Shown: positions 1 through 9,704 of the stretch, in pieces
Numbering within the stretch: position 1 is the first letter of the stretch
Layout of the letters: every line of letters begins with the position of its first letter
Source: CAZRUA01 sp964603125
GTDB lineage: Bacteria > Bacteroidota > Bacteroidia > B-17B0 > Aurantibacillaceae
Assembly: GCA_964603125.1 (NCBI GenBank)
Contig: CAZRUA010000026.1
Coordinates: 1-37,231, forward strand
Direction of reading: 5' to 3'
Length of the DNA: 37,231 nt
Made by a program: the position numbers and the translations under genes
Notes under the pieces: model-generated
The model's input: the letters and a program-made list of their open reading frames with translations, nothing else
Databases searched by the model: none
Told to the model about the DNA's origin: nothing

Positions 1-404
1 ACCCAGCAGTTGATCCATTGGATTCTACTTCTCGTATTTTAACTCCAGAAATCGTTGGTGAAGAACACTACAACACTGCACAAAGAGTTAAATTAACGTT
101 ACAACGTTACAAAGAATTACAAGATATTATCGCTATCTTAGGTATGGATGAGTTATCTGAAGAGGATAAATTAATCGTACACAGAGCAAGACGTGTTCAA
201 CGTTTCTTATCTCAACCATTCCACGTTGCTGAGCAATTTACTGGTTTAAAAGGAGTATTAGTTCCAATTGAAGAAACAATCAAAGGATTTAACATGATCT
301 TAGATGGTAAAGTAGATGAGTATCCTGAAGCAGCGTTTAACTTAGTTGGTACAATTGAGGAAGCGATTGAAAAAGGTAAGAAAATTATGGCTGACACGAA
401 GTAA
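1..404 (+). CDS. atpD: F1 ATP synthase subunit beta, C-terminal part (5' end outside window)
   Basis: This is the C-terminal part of the catalytic beta subunit of F1 ATP synthase. The open frame enters from the left edge (first whole codon at base 3) with PAVDPLDSTSR, the conserved stretch after the nucleotide-binding domain. It continues with the C-terminal helical domain, including ELQDIIAILGMDELSEED (DELSEED lever that contacts subunit gamma) and RARRVQRFLSQPF. Walker A and B lie outside the window. About 134 residues are visible, ending at TAA 402-404. atpC follows after 34 bases, the usual operon order. The assignment is certain; an internal TTG at 18 is not a start. Confidence 0.98.
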   Translation, partial: PAVDPLDSTSRILTPEIVGEEHYNTAQRVKLTLQRYKELQDIIAILGMDELSEEDKLIVHRARRVQRFLSQPFHVAEQFTGLKGVLVPIEETIKGFNMILDGKVDEYPEAAFNLVGTIEEAIEKGKKIMADTK

Positions 405-438
405 TTCTTAAAAATCACTTTATAAATTTTAAGTTAAA

Positions 439-675
439 ATGAATTTAGAAATAATAACACCAGATAAAAAATTATTTGAAGGTCAAGCGAAATCGCTTAC
501 TTTACCAGGTTCTGAAGGATCTTTAGGTATTTTGAATCGTCACTCGCCAATGATTGCTTCTTTGAAAAAAGGAAAAATCAAAGTTGTGGCAGAAAATGGT
601 TCAGAACAAAATTTTGATATCAACGGTGGTGTTGTTGAAGTGTTAAAAAACAACGTTATTGTTTTAGCTGAGTAA
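439..675 (+). CDS. atpC: F1 ATP synthase subunit epsilon (short form)
   Basis: Epsilon subunit of F1 ATP synthase, 78 residues, in the central stalk at the cytoplasmic face of the membrane. The sequence MNLEIITPDKKLFEGQAK, then LPGSEGSLGILNRHSPMIASL, is the N-terminal beta-sandwich domain typical of AtpC. The protein stops right after that sandwich, so the C-terminal two-helix domain that acts as an ATPase brake in E. coli (about 139 residues) is missing. Short forms of this kind are known in Bacteroidota, so this is a lineage trait rather than a truncation. It lies 34 bases after atpD and is followed by a strong terminator, so it is the last gene of its operon. Confidence 0.95.
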   Translation: MNLEIITPDKKLFEGQAKSLTLPGSEGSLGILNRHSPMIASLKKGKIKVVAENGSEQNFDINGGVVEVLKNNVIVLAE

Positions 676-697
676 TTTTAGAAAAAAAATCATTGTA

Positions 698-736
698 AAA
701 TCCCCATGTTATTGTTAGCATGGGGATTTTTTTTAT
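698..736 (+). terminator. Rho-independent terminator after atpC
   Basis: An 11-bp perfect stem, AAATCCCCATG (698-708) against CATGGGGATTT (719-729), encloses a short loop that can itself pair. It is followed by a run of T. It ends the atp operon. The next gene starts only about 20 bases beyond the stem. Confidence 0.9.
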
Positions 737-748
737 TTTAGTATTATT

Positions 749-1312
749 ATGGAACCTAGAACAGTAATAATTAAAAGAGATGTAGAGCTTAGCACCAAAA
801 TCTGGAAAAGCTATTATGATTTTGATTGGTTCCGTAGAAAACGAAGGGGAGTATTTTTGAATTTGGTTTTATTGCTTATTTCAGGAGCGATTACAATTTT
901 TTTTCCAAAGTTAACTCAAAGCATTATTTGGATTTCAACCAACATTATCTTGGTCTTATTGATACTAGTTCCACTAAATATTTACAGAAGAAATAAAAGG
1001 AACATACGAAGGCGTTTTGAGCTTTTTCGGGCTTCAAATTCTGAAGTTAATATTTCAGATGAAGGAGTTTTTTATAAATATACGATTACGCGAAATAATC
1101 TTGAAGGTAAAAATAGTTCTGTAAATAAAGTGGAAATAAATTATACTTGGGATAAGTTTGCTTATTATGAGTTTAACGGTACCACTTTGTATTTATATGT
1201 AAAAAATAATAGCAGCATTCCTTTTGACCTAATTTCGGAAGAGTCGGCTAACGTGGAAGATTATAATGTTATTTGTCAGTACGTTACAAAGTATGTTGAG
1301 AATAGGAATTGA
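749..1312 (+). CDS. YcxB-like membrane protein
   Basis: A 187-residue integral membrane protein. A charged N-terminal segment (to about residue 34) is followed by two hydrophobic helices around residues 35-53 and 57-77, a very basic turn (YRRNKRNIRRRF) and a C-terminal soluble beta-rich part. The pattern ISDEGVFYKY ... EINYTWDKFAYYEF ... LYLYVKNNSSIPFDL matches the C-terminal domain of the YcxB-like family, whose function is unknown. The ATG lies directly after the atpC terminator, so the leader must be very short or absent. TATTTTAG at 734-741 is a near match to the -7 box TAnnTTTG. No partner gene is visible. Confidence 0.7.
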   Translation: MEPRTVIIKRDVELSTKIWKSYYDFDWFRRKRRGVFLNLVLLLISGAITIFFPKLTQSIIWISTNIILVLLILVPLNIYRRNKRNIRRRFELFRASNSEVNISDEGVFYKYTITRNNLEGKNSSVNKVEINYTWDKFAYYEFNGTTLYLYVKNNSSIPFDLISEESANVEDYNVICQYVTKYVENRN

Positions 1313-1379
1313 GGTGGTTTTAATTTTTGTCCTCATTTTAAACCATTCTTACTATAAAATTACTATTTCAGCTAAAATA

Positions 1380-1410
1380 TTGTTTTTGGTAGCTAAATAT
1401 TGTATTTTTA
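1380..1410 (+). promoter_or_regulatory. Possible promoter of the large repeat-protein gene
   Basis: TTG (1380-1382) and TATTTTTA (1403-1410) are spaced about as in the Bacteroidota -33/-7 promoter, with one mismatch in the -7 box (A for G). They lie 62 bases before the start codon at 1473. This is the best candidate in the 160-base gap, but it is weaker than the five perfect promoters further on. Confidence 0.3.
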
Positions 1411-1472
1411 TCCAGTAAAAGTTCCTTCGCCCCTAAGTTGGAATATGTTTTTAACGGCATAAAAAATAATAG

Positions 1473-4400
1473 ATGAACTTATTTTCAAAAAGTATTCTTA
1501 CTGTGTTTTGTTTTTTCGCAATTCACATTTCAGCACAACGTGGTAAAGACGGCCCTTTGGCAATTAACTCTAACACCATTGTAAATACAGTTTCAAAAAC
1601 ATTGAGTGTTGACGTTACTGGTGGTGCTTCAAGCAGTATCACAGTTAATAATAACACTGGTTTGGCAGTTGGAGATTTGGTTTTAATCATTCAAATGCAA
1701 GGTGCTACTATTAATACAGCTAGCACGGATAGCACTTGGGGCGCTATAACAGCTATTAATAATTGTGGTAATAACGAGTTTCAAGAGATTAGTTCAATCT
1801 CAGGAAATACGCTAACATTTGATTGTACAGTTAAGAATAGTTATACTGTTGCAGGTAAAACACAAGTGATACGTGTTATGCGCTATTCAGCAGTTACGAT
1901 TAATGCTGGAGGTGTTTTAACGGCTCCAACTTGGAACGGTTCTACGGGAGGTGTTTTGGCTGTTGAGGTGCAAGGGAATACGATTATCAATAATGCTGGC
2001 GGTTTAGACATGACAGCAAAGGGATTTAGAGGTGGCGCTTTTGAGAATCAAACAAAGTATGGTGTACGTAACGTGGTTGATTTATGGTGGGATGCAGGCG
2101 CATACAAAGGTGAGTCGGTAGCTGGTGATACAGCATTTTATAGAACTTTAGGAGGTGGTTTTTGCAAAGGAGCTCCAGCTAATGGCGGTGGTGGCGGAAA
2201 CGCGCATAATTGCGGCGGGGGCGGTGGTGCAAACGCTGGTAATACCGCAGTAACATGGACTGGGCACGGAATTGCTAGTTTAACTGGAGGAGCTACTTGG
2301 ACAAACGCTTGGAATAGGGAGTGGGCAAACAAAGCAACGCATGTTACAATAGGTGGAGGAAAAGGTGGATATGCCTTCTCAAGTTCTAATCAAAACGCTG
2401 CAACACTTGGCCCTGATAATGCTGCATGGGGTGGAGATGGTCGCCATCCAGATGGTGGATTTGGAGGAAGAATTTTAGATTATTCAACAGGAAAATTATT
2501 TCTAGGTGGCGGCGGTGGTGCTGGTGATGTTAATTCTGTTACTGGTTCTAATACAGGTGGAACTGGAGGAAACGGTGGAGGCTTGATTTATTTGATGAGT
2601 TATGGAACTGTTTCTGGTAGTGGTTCAATAACAAGTAATGGTGGTGCTGGAACTAATGCAACGGGACCAAGTCCTGGTGGTTTTTCGAATTCATATAATG
2701 GGAAAGATGCAGCTGGCGGCGGCGGTGGCGGCGGAACAATAATTGTTAATTCAGTTGGGACAGCAAGTAGTATTTCAGTTGCTGCGAACGGTGGCGCAGG
2801 TGGTAATCAAATTATTGTGAAAGGTGGTTTAGCTGGAACGGTTAATGAAGCTGAAGGACCAGGTGGTGGTGGTGGCGGTGGTTACATTGCTGTAAGTAAT
2901 GTTGGTTTGACGCAATCAGCTGCCGGTGGTGCAAATGGAACCAGTAATTCAGATGGATTGACAGAGTTTCCTCCAAATGGAGCAACAATGGGAGCCGCAG
3001 GTTTATCTGCTCAAACGATTACTAATTTTACAATAAATTCAACAGACGTTTCAATTTGTGCTGGAAATACAGCTACTTTAGCAGCAACTGTTGCAGGAAC
3101 TGCACCAAGTCCTCAAACCATAATTTGGTATGATGCTTTATTAGCAGGAAACCAGTTGGGTACAGGTGCAAATTTTACAACACCAGTGTTATCAGCAACA
3201 ACTACTTATTATGTTGGAACTTGTCCAGGAACTTATAGAATACCGGTTGTGGTAACTGTTACTGCGGCTCCTGCAGCTCCTGCAGTTTCAAGTCCATTAA
3301 CCTATTGTCAAAATGCAGCAACAGGACCATTCCCTGTTCCAGTTGTTGGAGTAGGGCAAACATTAAACTGGTGGGGAACTGCTGCGACTGGTGGAACTTC
3401 ATCAAGTACACCTCCTGCAATAAATACTTCAGTAGCTGGTTCAACAACATATTATGTTTCTGTTAGTGAAAATGGGTGCGAAAGCCCTCGTTCTACATAC
3501 ACAGTAACAATTAATGCTGCGCCAAACGCACCTACCTCTGCTAGTCCTATCAATTATTGTCAAAATCAATCGGCAAGTGCGTTAACAGCATCTGGTACAG
3601 GAACATTAAATTGGTGGGGAACTGCTGCTACGGGTGGAACATCATCTGCTTCGGCGCCAACCCCTAACACTTCAGCGGTTGGAACAACAACGTATTATGT
3701 TTCTCAAACTAGCACAGGATGTGAAAGTCCTCGAACAGCTATTGTTGTTAATGTAAGTGCAGCACCAAATGCACCTTTAGCTTCAAATGTTTCTTATTGT
3801 GAAAACTCAACTGCCAGTGCATTAAGCGCAACAGCAAGTGGTGGTGCAACTTTATTATGGTGGGGAACAGCTGCATCAGGCGGTACATCTTCTGCAATAG
3901 CTCCAACACCAGCGACAACGCCAACAGGAACAACAACATATTATGTTTCGCAAACTATTGGTTCTTGTGAAAGTCCTCGAACACCAATTGTTGTAACTAT
4001 TAATCCTTCTTTTGCAACGCCAACAGTTAGTAACGTAACTTATTGTCAAAATCAAACAGCAAATATTTTAACAGCTGGTGGTACTGGAGCATTAAACTGG
4101 TGGGGAACTTCGGCAACAGGAGGCACATCTTCGGCAACTGCTCCAACACCTTCGACAACAGTTGTAGGAACAACATCTTATTACGTTTCACAAGGAAGTG
4201 GATTGTGTGAGAGTCCAAGAGCGCAAATCAATGTAATTGTTGTAGCTCAGCCGGTGCAACCTTTAGCGAGCAATGCAACTTATTGTGAGAATGATGTCGC
4301 AACTGTTTTAAGCGCAACAACACAAAGTGGAGGAACATTAAACTGGTGGGGAACATCAGCAACAGGCGGAACTTCATCAGCAACAGCGCCAACTCCAGTT

Positions 4401-6983
4401 ACTTCGCCTGCGGGCACAACAACATACTATGTTTCGGAAAGCGTTGGTACTTGTGAGAGTCCAAGAACAGCAATTTTGGTTACTGTTAATGCTACTCCAA
4501 ATGCACCAGCTGTTACAAATGCTTCGTACTGTGAAAATTCTGCTGCAATTCCATTAACAGCTACTGCTACTGGAACATTAAATTGGTGGGGAACTTCGGC
4601 TACCGGAGGAACATCATCAGCAACAGCTCCAACGCCTGCAACAACACCAATAGGCGCTACAACTTATTATGTGTCTCAAATCATTAATGGTTGTGAAGGT
4701 CCTCGTGCTGCAATTGTTGTTACGGTTGATGCTTCTTATTTAGCACCAAGCGTTAGTAACGTAACTTATTGTTTAAATCAAACAACAAATCAGTTAACAG
4801 CAAGTGGAACAACTACTTTAAACTGGTGGGGAACATCAGCAACAGGCGGAACATCATCAGCAACAGCTCCAACTCCAGTGTCGTCAACTGTAGGAACAAC
4901 ATCCTATTATGTTTCACAAGGAAGTGGATTATGCGAAAGCCCAAGAGCACAAATAGATGTTATTGTTTTAGCTCAGCCAAATGCACCATTAACAAGTAAT
5001 GTTACTTATTGTGAAAATTCTGTAGCAACTAGTTTAACAGCCACATTACAAAATGGTGGTACTTTAAATTGGTGGGGAACAAATGCAACTGGAGGTACCT
5101 CTTCAGCAACTGCAACTGTTCCATCAACAACTCCAGTTGGAACAACAAGTTACTATGTTTCAGAATTAGTTGGAACTTGCGAAAGTCCAAGATCACAAAT
5201 AGATGTTATTGTTATTGCTAATCCAACGGCACCAACAACAGCTCCTATTTCTTATTGCGAGAATTCAACAGCATCACCTTTAACAGCTTCATCAACAGGA
5301 ACATTAAATTGGTGGGGAACATCATCAACGGGTGGAACATCATCTGCAACAGCTCCAACACCAGTTACAACACCAGTTGGTACAACGACTTATTATGTTT
5401 CTCAAACAGTTAATGGCTGTGAAGGACCAAGAGCCGCAATCGTTGTTACAGTAGATGCTATCTTGGCAGCTCCAACGGTTTCATCGGTTGCCTATTGTGA
5501 AAATGACGTAGCTATTGCTTTAACGGCAAGTGGAACTTCAACATTAAATTGGTGGGGAACTTCGGCAACTGGCGGAACTTCTTCTGCAACAGCTCCAACT
5601 CCATCAACTAGCACAAGCGGAACATTCAACTATTACGTTTCTCAAGGAAGTGGCTCTTGTGAAAGTCCACGAGCTAATATTCAGGTGACTATTAATCCTT
5701 TGCCATCAGCACCTTCAGTAACTAACGTTTCTTATTGTTTAAATGAAACAGCAAGTCCTTTAACTGCAACAGCTGCAGGAACTTTAAATTGGTGGGGAAC
5801 AGCGGCAAGCGGAGGAACATCATCAGCTTCAGCAACAGTGCCAAGCACTAGTGTGGTTGGAACAACTAGTTATTATGTTTCGCAAACAGTTGGTTCATGT
5901 GAAGGACCTCGCGCTGCAATTACGGTAACAGTAAATGCTCTGCAAGCAGCTCCAACTGTTTCAAATGTGGCTTATTGTCAAAATCAGGTTGTTGGAACGC
6001 TTAATGCTACTGGCACAGGAACATTAAATTGGTGGGGAACAAATGCAACAGGAGGTACATCTTCTGCAACAGCTCCAACTCCAAGTACATCTGTAGCAGG
6101 AACATTTAATTATTATGTTTCTCAAGGTAGTGGAGCTTGTGAAAGTCCACGTGCACAATTAGTAGTTACAATTAATCCTGCTCCATCTATAACATTTACA
6201 CCAAATTCAAACGTAGGTTGCGAAGGAGCTTGTATTACTTTTACAGATGCTTCTTCTGCTTTATGTAATCAATTGAATTGGAATTTTGGCGATGGTACTT
6301 CAGGAACAGGTAATAATCCAACACATTGTTATCAAGCAGCAGGTAGTTATATTCCAACGGTAACTTGTATAACTTTACAAGGTTGTTCAACTTCGTATGT
6401 AGCGCCTTTAGTAGATCACATTACTATTAACGCAAATCCAAATGCAAACTTTACAGTTACACCTTCTTTAGTTGTTAGCCCGGGAAGTATTTGTGGTTTT
6501 GTGCCAACATTAATTGATTCAACAAATTCTTATGCTTGGAATTTTGATGAGCCTTCTTCAGGTACAAATAATACATCTGCTCAACCAACATCTTCTCATA
6601 CTTACAATAACGTTGGAACTTATTGTGTTGAGTTATTCGTTACTCAAACTAGTGCACCAAATTGTTTTGATAGCAGTGTAGTTTGTATTCAAGTAATTGA
6701 AGATGCGAACATCAATATACCAAATGTATTTACTCCTAATGGCGATTTAAATAATGATGTTTTCAGCTTTAAGAGTAGTGGTTTAACTTCCTTAACATGT
6801 GATGTATTTGATAGATGGGGAATAAAAGTATACACAATTGATGGTGTTAATGGTTCATGGGATGGGAAGAATAAAAACGGTAAGGATTGTTCGGCTGGAA
6901 CTTATTACTTTGTTGTGAAGTACACCGATGGTAAAAATGAGACGGTTCAAAAGAATGGATATTTACAATTAATAAGAGATTAA
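1473..6983 (+). CDS. Giant secreted Ig_7-repeat protein, T9SS type B sorting domain
   Basis: An 1836-residue cell-surface or secreted protein, probably an adhesin. A signal peptide (1-21, ending ISAQ) is followed by a long Gly/Asn/Ser-rich domain with several runs of five to six glycines (about 25-520) and one degenerate Ig-like unit (about 522-600). Then come twelve repeats of about 80 residues (about 604-1569), each with a YC near the start, LNWWGTxATGGTSSATAPTP, YYVSQ and CESPR or CEGPR. These resemble the Ig_7 (CHU_C-associated) family, and the two Cys per repeat probably pair. Two PKD-like domains follow (NFGDG near 1602; AWNFDEPSSG near 1690). The end, from INIPNVFTPNGDLNND at about 1746, is a CHU_C type B T9SS sorting domain. 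Ligand unknown. It is a paralogue of the next gene, which differs in its N-terminal half. Confidence 0.9.
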   Translation: MNLFSKSILTVFCFFAIHISAQRGKDGPLAINSNTIVNTVSKTLSVDVTGGASSSITVNNNTGLAVGDLVLIIQMQGATINTASTDSTWGAITAINNCGNNEFQEISSISGNTLTFDCTVKNSYTVAGKTQVIRVMRYSAVTINAGGVLTAPTWNGSTGGVLAVEVQGNTIINNAGGLDMTAKGFRGGAFENQTKYGVRNVVDLWWDAGAYKGESVAGDTAFYRTLGGGFCKGAPANGGGGGNAHNCGGGGGANAGNTAVTWTGHGIASLTGGATWTNAWNREWANKATHVTIGGGKGGYAFSSSNQNAATLGPDNAAWGGDGRHPDGGFGGRILDYSTGKLFLGGGGGAGDVNSVTGSNTGGTGGNGGGLIYLMSYGTVSGSGSITSNGGAGTNATGPSPGGFSNSYNGKDAAGGGGGGGTIIVNSVGTASSISVAANGGAGGNQIIVKGGLAGTVNEAEGPGGGGGGGYIAVSNVGLTQSAAGGANGTSNSDGLTEFPPNGATMGAAGLSAQTITNFTINSTDVSICAGNTATLAATVAGTAPSPQTIIWYDALLAGNQLGTGANFTTPVLSATTTYYVGTCPGTYRIPVVVTVTAAPAAPAVSSPLTYCQNAATGPFPVPVVGVGQTLNWWGTAATGGTSSSTPPAINTSVAGSTTYYVSVSENGCESPRSTYTVTINAAPNAPTSASPINYCQNQSASALTASGTGTLNWWGTAATGGTSSASAPTPNTSAVGTTTYYVSQTSTGCESPRTAIVVNVSAAPNAPLASNVSYCENSTASALSATASGGATLLWWGTAASGGTSSAIAPTPATTPTGTTTYYVSQTIGSCESPRTPIVVTINPSFATPTVSNVTYCQNQTANILTAGGTGALNWWGTSATGGTSSATAPTPSTTVVGTTSYYVSQGSGLCESPRAQINVIVVAQPVQPLASNATYCENDVATVLSATTQSGGTLNWWGTSATGGTSSATAPTPVTSPAGTTTYYVSESVGTCESPRTAILVTVNATPNAPAVTNASYCENSAAIPLTATATGTLNWWGTSATGGTSSATAPTPATTPIGATTYYVSQIINGCEGPRAAIVVTVDASYLAPSVSNVTYCLNQTTNQLTASGTTTLNWWGTSATGGTSSATAPTPVSSTVGTTSYYVSQGSGLCESPRAQIDVIVLAQPNAPLTSNVTYCENSVATSLTATLQNGGTLNWWGTNATGGTSSATATVPSTTPVGTTSYYVSELVGTCESPRSQIDVIVIANPTAPTTAPISYCENSTASPLTASSTGTLNWWGTSSTGGTSSATAPTPVTTPVGTTTYYVSQTVNGCEGPRAAIVVTVDAILAAPTVSSVAYCENDVAIALTASGTSTLNWWGTSATGGTSSATAPTPSTSTSGTFNYYVSQGSGSCESPRANIQVTINPLPSAPSVTNVSYCLNETASPLTATAAGTLNWWGTAASGGTSSASATVPSTSVVGTTSYYVSQTVGSCEGPRAAITVTVNALQAAPTVSNVAYCQNQVVGTLNATGTGTLNWWGTNATGGTSSATAPTPSTSVAGTFNYYVSQGSGACESPRAQLVVTINPAPSITFTPNSNVGCEGACITFTDASSALCNQLNWNFGDGTSGTGNNPTHCYQAAGSYIPTVTCITLQGCSTSYVAPLVDHITINANPNANFTVTPSLVVSPGSICGFVPTLIDSTNSYAWNFDEPSSGTNNTSAQPTSSHTYNNVGTYCVELFVTQTSAPNCFDSSVVCIQVIEDANINIPNVFTPNGDLNNDVFSFKSSGLTSLTCDVFDRWGIKVYTIDGVNGSWDGKNKNGKDCSAGTYYFVVKYTDGKNETVQKNGYLQLIRD
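3277..6183 (+). repeat. Twelve tandem ~240-bp coding repeats with a 726-bp super-period
   Basis: Twelve in-frame copies of an Ig_7-like unit lie back to back inside the 1836-residue protein. Units 4-6, 7-9 and 10-12 form larger blocks: the same point of the unit (before YC) recurs at 4026, 4752 and 5478, exactly 726 bases apart each time. In units 4, 5 and 6 the segment before CES/CEG reads QGSGL, ESVGT, QIING, and the order recurs in 7-9 (QGSGL, ELVGT, QTVNG). The copies differ at many synonymous sites, so the duplications are not recent. Confidence 0.9.
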
Positions 6984-7099
6984 TTCATCTGATTCCTGGG
7001 ATAATACCGTAGATATATATAGGATATTTGGGTTGAATAATATTCTTAAAAACTTGAAAAAACGTTATTTTTGAAACTCTAAAATAAAAATTGAAGTAA

Positions 7100-9685
7100 A
7101 TGAAAAAAGTTGTAGCCTTATTAGGTTTATTTTTGGTAAGTATTTCGGGAGCTTTTGCTCAGGGTACAGATTGTTCAACAGCAGATCCATTCTGTACTGG
7201 TACAACATATACTTTTAACAATAACACAGGTAATGCCGATGGAGGTGCTTACGACTGTTTAGGAAGTACACCTAATCAAGCGTGGTATTATTTACAAATT
7301 GCTAACTCAGGTCCAATAACAATTAACATTGCGCAAGATGACAATACTGGTACTGGTATTGATGTGGATTTTGCATGTTGGGGACCTTTTACTAATTTAA
7401 CTAATGCTTGTGCAACAGATTTTACAACAACCTCCACTGTTGATTGTAGTTACTCTACGGCTGCAGTTGAGAACTGTACAATTCCTAACGCACAAGCAGG
7501 TGAATGGTTTATGTTGCTTTTAACCAATTATGCTGATGTGCCAGGAACAATTACCTTTTCTCAATCAGGTGGTACAGGAAGCACAAACTGTAATATCTTA
7601 TGCAACATAACTAGTGTAACAGCTGTTGCAACAGCTTGTGATTCTCTAAATAACACTTATTCTGTTTCAGGAACAATTGTAACAAGTAATCCTCCTAATG
7701 CAGGTACTTTAACCATAACCAACTCATGTGGAGGAACTCCCGAGGTAATTAATACACCATTTTCAACTACATACAATTATAGTTTTACCAATTTAAGTTC
7801 TAATGGAGCAGCTTGTCAAATAAACGCTGCATATAGTGCTGATCCTACTTGTTTGGGTTCTGCTAACTATTCGGCCCCAGCAAGTTGTCAAGCGGGACCT
7901 GTGTGTACGGCAACTGCTGCTAACTCTGGTCCATACTGTATTGGCGGAACAATAGATTTAAATGCAACGCCAGCGGGCGCATTAAGTTATGCTTGGACTG
8001 GGCCAAACGGATACACAGGTTCAGGGGTTAATCCTCAAATTAGTAACGTTACAGCTACAAATGCTGGTGCTTACACAGTAGTTGTAACAATGCCTGATAG
8101 TGCAGTTTGTACTGCTACTACAAATGTTGTTGTAAATGTTATTCCGCCGCCAACGGTTAGTAATGTATTTTATTGTCCTTCAACAACGGCAAATCCTTTA
8201 ACAGCTACAGCAACTGCTGGAGGAACTTTAAACTGGTGGGGAACTAACTCTACTGGAGGAACTTCATCCGCAACAGCTCCAACACCATCCACTGCTGTAA
8301 ACGGAACCACAGACTATTATGTTTCACAAACTGTTGGTGCTTGCGAAAGCCCAAGAGCTATGATAACTGTTACAATAGGCCCATTACCGCCACCTGTTGT
8401 TACAACTAATGTTACTTATTGTTTAAATACAACAGCTTCACCTTTAACTGCAGTTGGTGTTCCTTCTTCTACTTTAAATTGGTACGGAACGGATTCGATT
8501 GGTGGAACGGCTTCGGCAACTCCTCCAACACCAACTACAAATGTTGCGGACACTATCATTTATTATGTTTCACAAACTGTTTCTGGTTGTGAAAGTCCAA
8601 GAGCACCTTTAGCTGTAATTACTACTAATCCTCCAGCAGGTCCTTTAACAACTAACGCAACTTATTGCCAAAACGATGTATCGACAGCTTTAGTTGCAAC
8701 AGCTTTAAGTGGTAATACTTTAAATTGGTATGGAACAAACGCAACAGGCGGAACTGCCAGTGCTACGGCTCCAGTACCTTCAACAACTGCTGCTGGTGTA
8801 ACAACGTATTATGTGTCGCAAAGTAATGGTAACTGTGAAGGGCCTCGTTCACCAATTACAGTGACTGTCAATCCAGCGCCAGCTGTTACTTTCACAGCTT
8901 CAGATACAATTAGTTGTGTACCATTATGCGTTAATTTTGCTGACCAAACCTCTGCGTTATGTTATAAATTAGATTGGAATTTTGGCGATGGATCAGTTGA
9001 TTCGGTAAACAATCCGCAACACTGTTATTCAAACGTGGGTACTTACGCAGTAAGCGTTAGATGTATTACTTTGCAAGGTTGTACTACTACTTATGCTTTG
9101 CCAAATGACATTCATGTTATAGCTAATCCAAATGCTAATTTCACTGTTAGTCCTTCAACAATTGTTAATGTGGGTAATACTGTTACTTTCCATCCAGCGG
9201 ATACTGTGTCGGCAAATATTTTTGCTTGGAATTTTGACGATATTGGTTCAGGTATAAACAACGTTTCTTTGTTAGAAAACCCAAGTCACGTTTATGGTTC
9301 AGCAGGTACTTATTGTGTTGATTTATTGGTTACTCAAATAGCAGTTCCTAATTGTACCGATACCAACACGGTTTGTGTTCAAGTAATACCAGAACCAGCA
9401 ATTAATATTCCTAATGTGTTTACACCAAATAATGATTATAAAAATGATGTTTTGAACTTTGTTTCTACAGGTATGACAGATTTGAAATGTGCTACTTTTG
9501 ATAGATGGGGATTGAAAGTGTATGAGTTTGAAGGTGTGAATGGTTTTTGGGATGGAAGAAAAAAGGGGGGTAATGATTGCTCAGCAGGTACTTATTATTT
9601 TATAGTTACATATACTGATGTGAAAGGTGTTACCACTGAGAAAAGTGGATACGTTCAGCTAATGCGCGAGAAAGAAACAAACTAA
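7100..9685 (+). CDS. Secreted Ig_7/PKD protein, T9SS type B sorting domain (paralogue of preceding gene)
   Basis: An 861-residue secreted protein. The signal peptide MKKVVALLGLFLVSISGAFA is followed by a cysteine-containing N-terminal domain (about 21-165), which resembles the beta-sandwich domains common at the start of T9SS cargo. An Ig-like stretch with GPNGYTGSGVNPQ follows. Three Ig_7-like repeats (about 350-595) read WWGTNSTGG, WYGTDSIGG and WYGTNATGG, each closing with CESPR or CEGPR. Two PKD-like domains come next (DWNFGDG near 624; AWNFDDIGSG), and a CHU_C type B sorting domain runs from INIPNVFTPN at about 766. The last 270 residues closely parallel the upstream gene. The 116-base gap holds a possible -7 box TATTTTTG (7066-7073), so it may have its own promoter. 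A terminator follows. Function beyond surface display is not known. Confidence 0.88.
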   Translation: MKKVVALLGLFLVSISGAFAQGTDCSTADPFCTGTTYTFNNNTGNADGGAYDCLGSTPNQAWYYLQIANSGPITINIAQDDNTGTGIDVDFACWGPFTNLTNACATDFTTTSTVDCSYSTAAVENCTIPNAQAGEWFMLLLTNYADVPGTITFSQSGGTGSTNCNILCNITSVTAVATACDSLNNTYSVSGTIVTSNPPNAGTLTITNSCGGTPEVINTPFSTTYNYSFTNLSSNGAACQINAAYSADPTCLGSANYSAPASCQAGPVCTATAANSGPYCIGGTIDLNATPAGALSYAWTGPNGYTGSGVNPQISNVTATNAGAYTVVVTMPDSAVCTATTNVVVNVIPPPTVSNVFYCPSTTANPLTATATAGGTLNWWGTNSTGGTSSATAPTPSTAVNGTTDYYVSQTVGACESPRAMITVTIGPLPPPVVTTNVTYCLNTTASPLTAVGVPSSTLNWYGTDSIGGTASATPPTPTTNVADTIIYYVSQTVSGCESPRAPLAVITTNPPAGPLTTNATYCQNDVSTALVATALSGNTLNWYGTNATGGTASATAPVPSTTAAGVTTYYVSQSNGNCEGPRSPITVTVNPAPAVTFTASDTISCVPLCVNFADQTSALCYKLDWNFGDGSVDSVNNPQHCYSNVGTYAVSVRCITLQGCTTTYALPNDIHVIANPNANFTVSPSTIVNVGNTVTFHPADTVSANIFAWNFDDIGSGINNVSLLENPSHVYGSAGTYCVDLLVTQIAVPNCTDTNTVCVQVIPEPAINIPNVFTPNNDYKNDVLNFVSTGMTDLKCATFDRWGLKVYEFEGVNGFWDGRKKGGNDCSAGTYYFIVTYTDVKGVTTEKSGYVQLMREKETN

Positions 9686-9704
9686 TCGTTATATTTTTAA
9701 AAGT

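Noticed and set aside
2138..4218. Several minus-strand open frames of about 63 residues within the giant repeat gene
   Set aside because: They recur with the repeat period and are antisense shadows of the Ig_7 coding repeats, with low-complexity translations.
4769..4999. 76-residue plus-strand frame inside the repeat gene
   Set aside because: It is an out-of-frame reading of the same repeats, rich in Asn and Ser, with no start context.
3277..6183. Regular repeats considered as a CRISPR array
   Set aside because: The units are 240 bases, in frame and fully coding; there are no short identical repeats with unique spacers and no cas genes.
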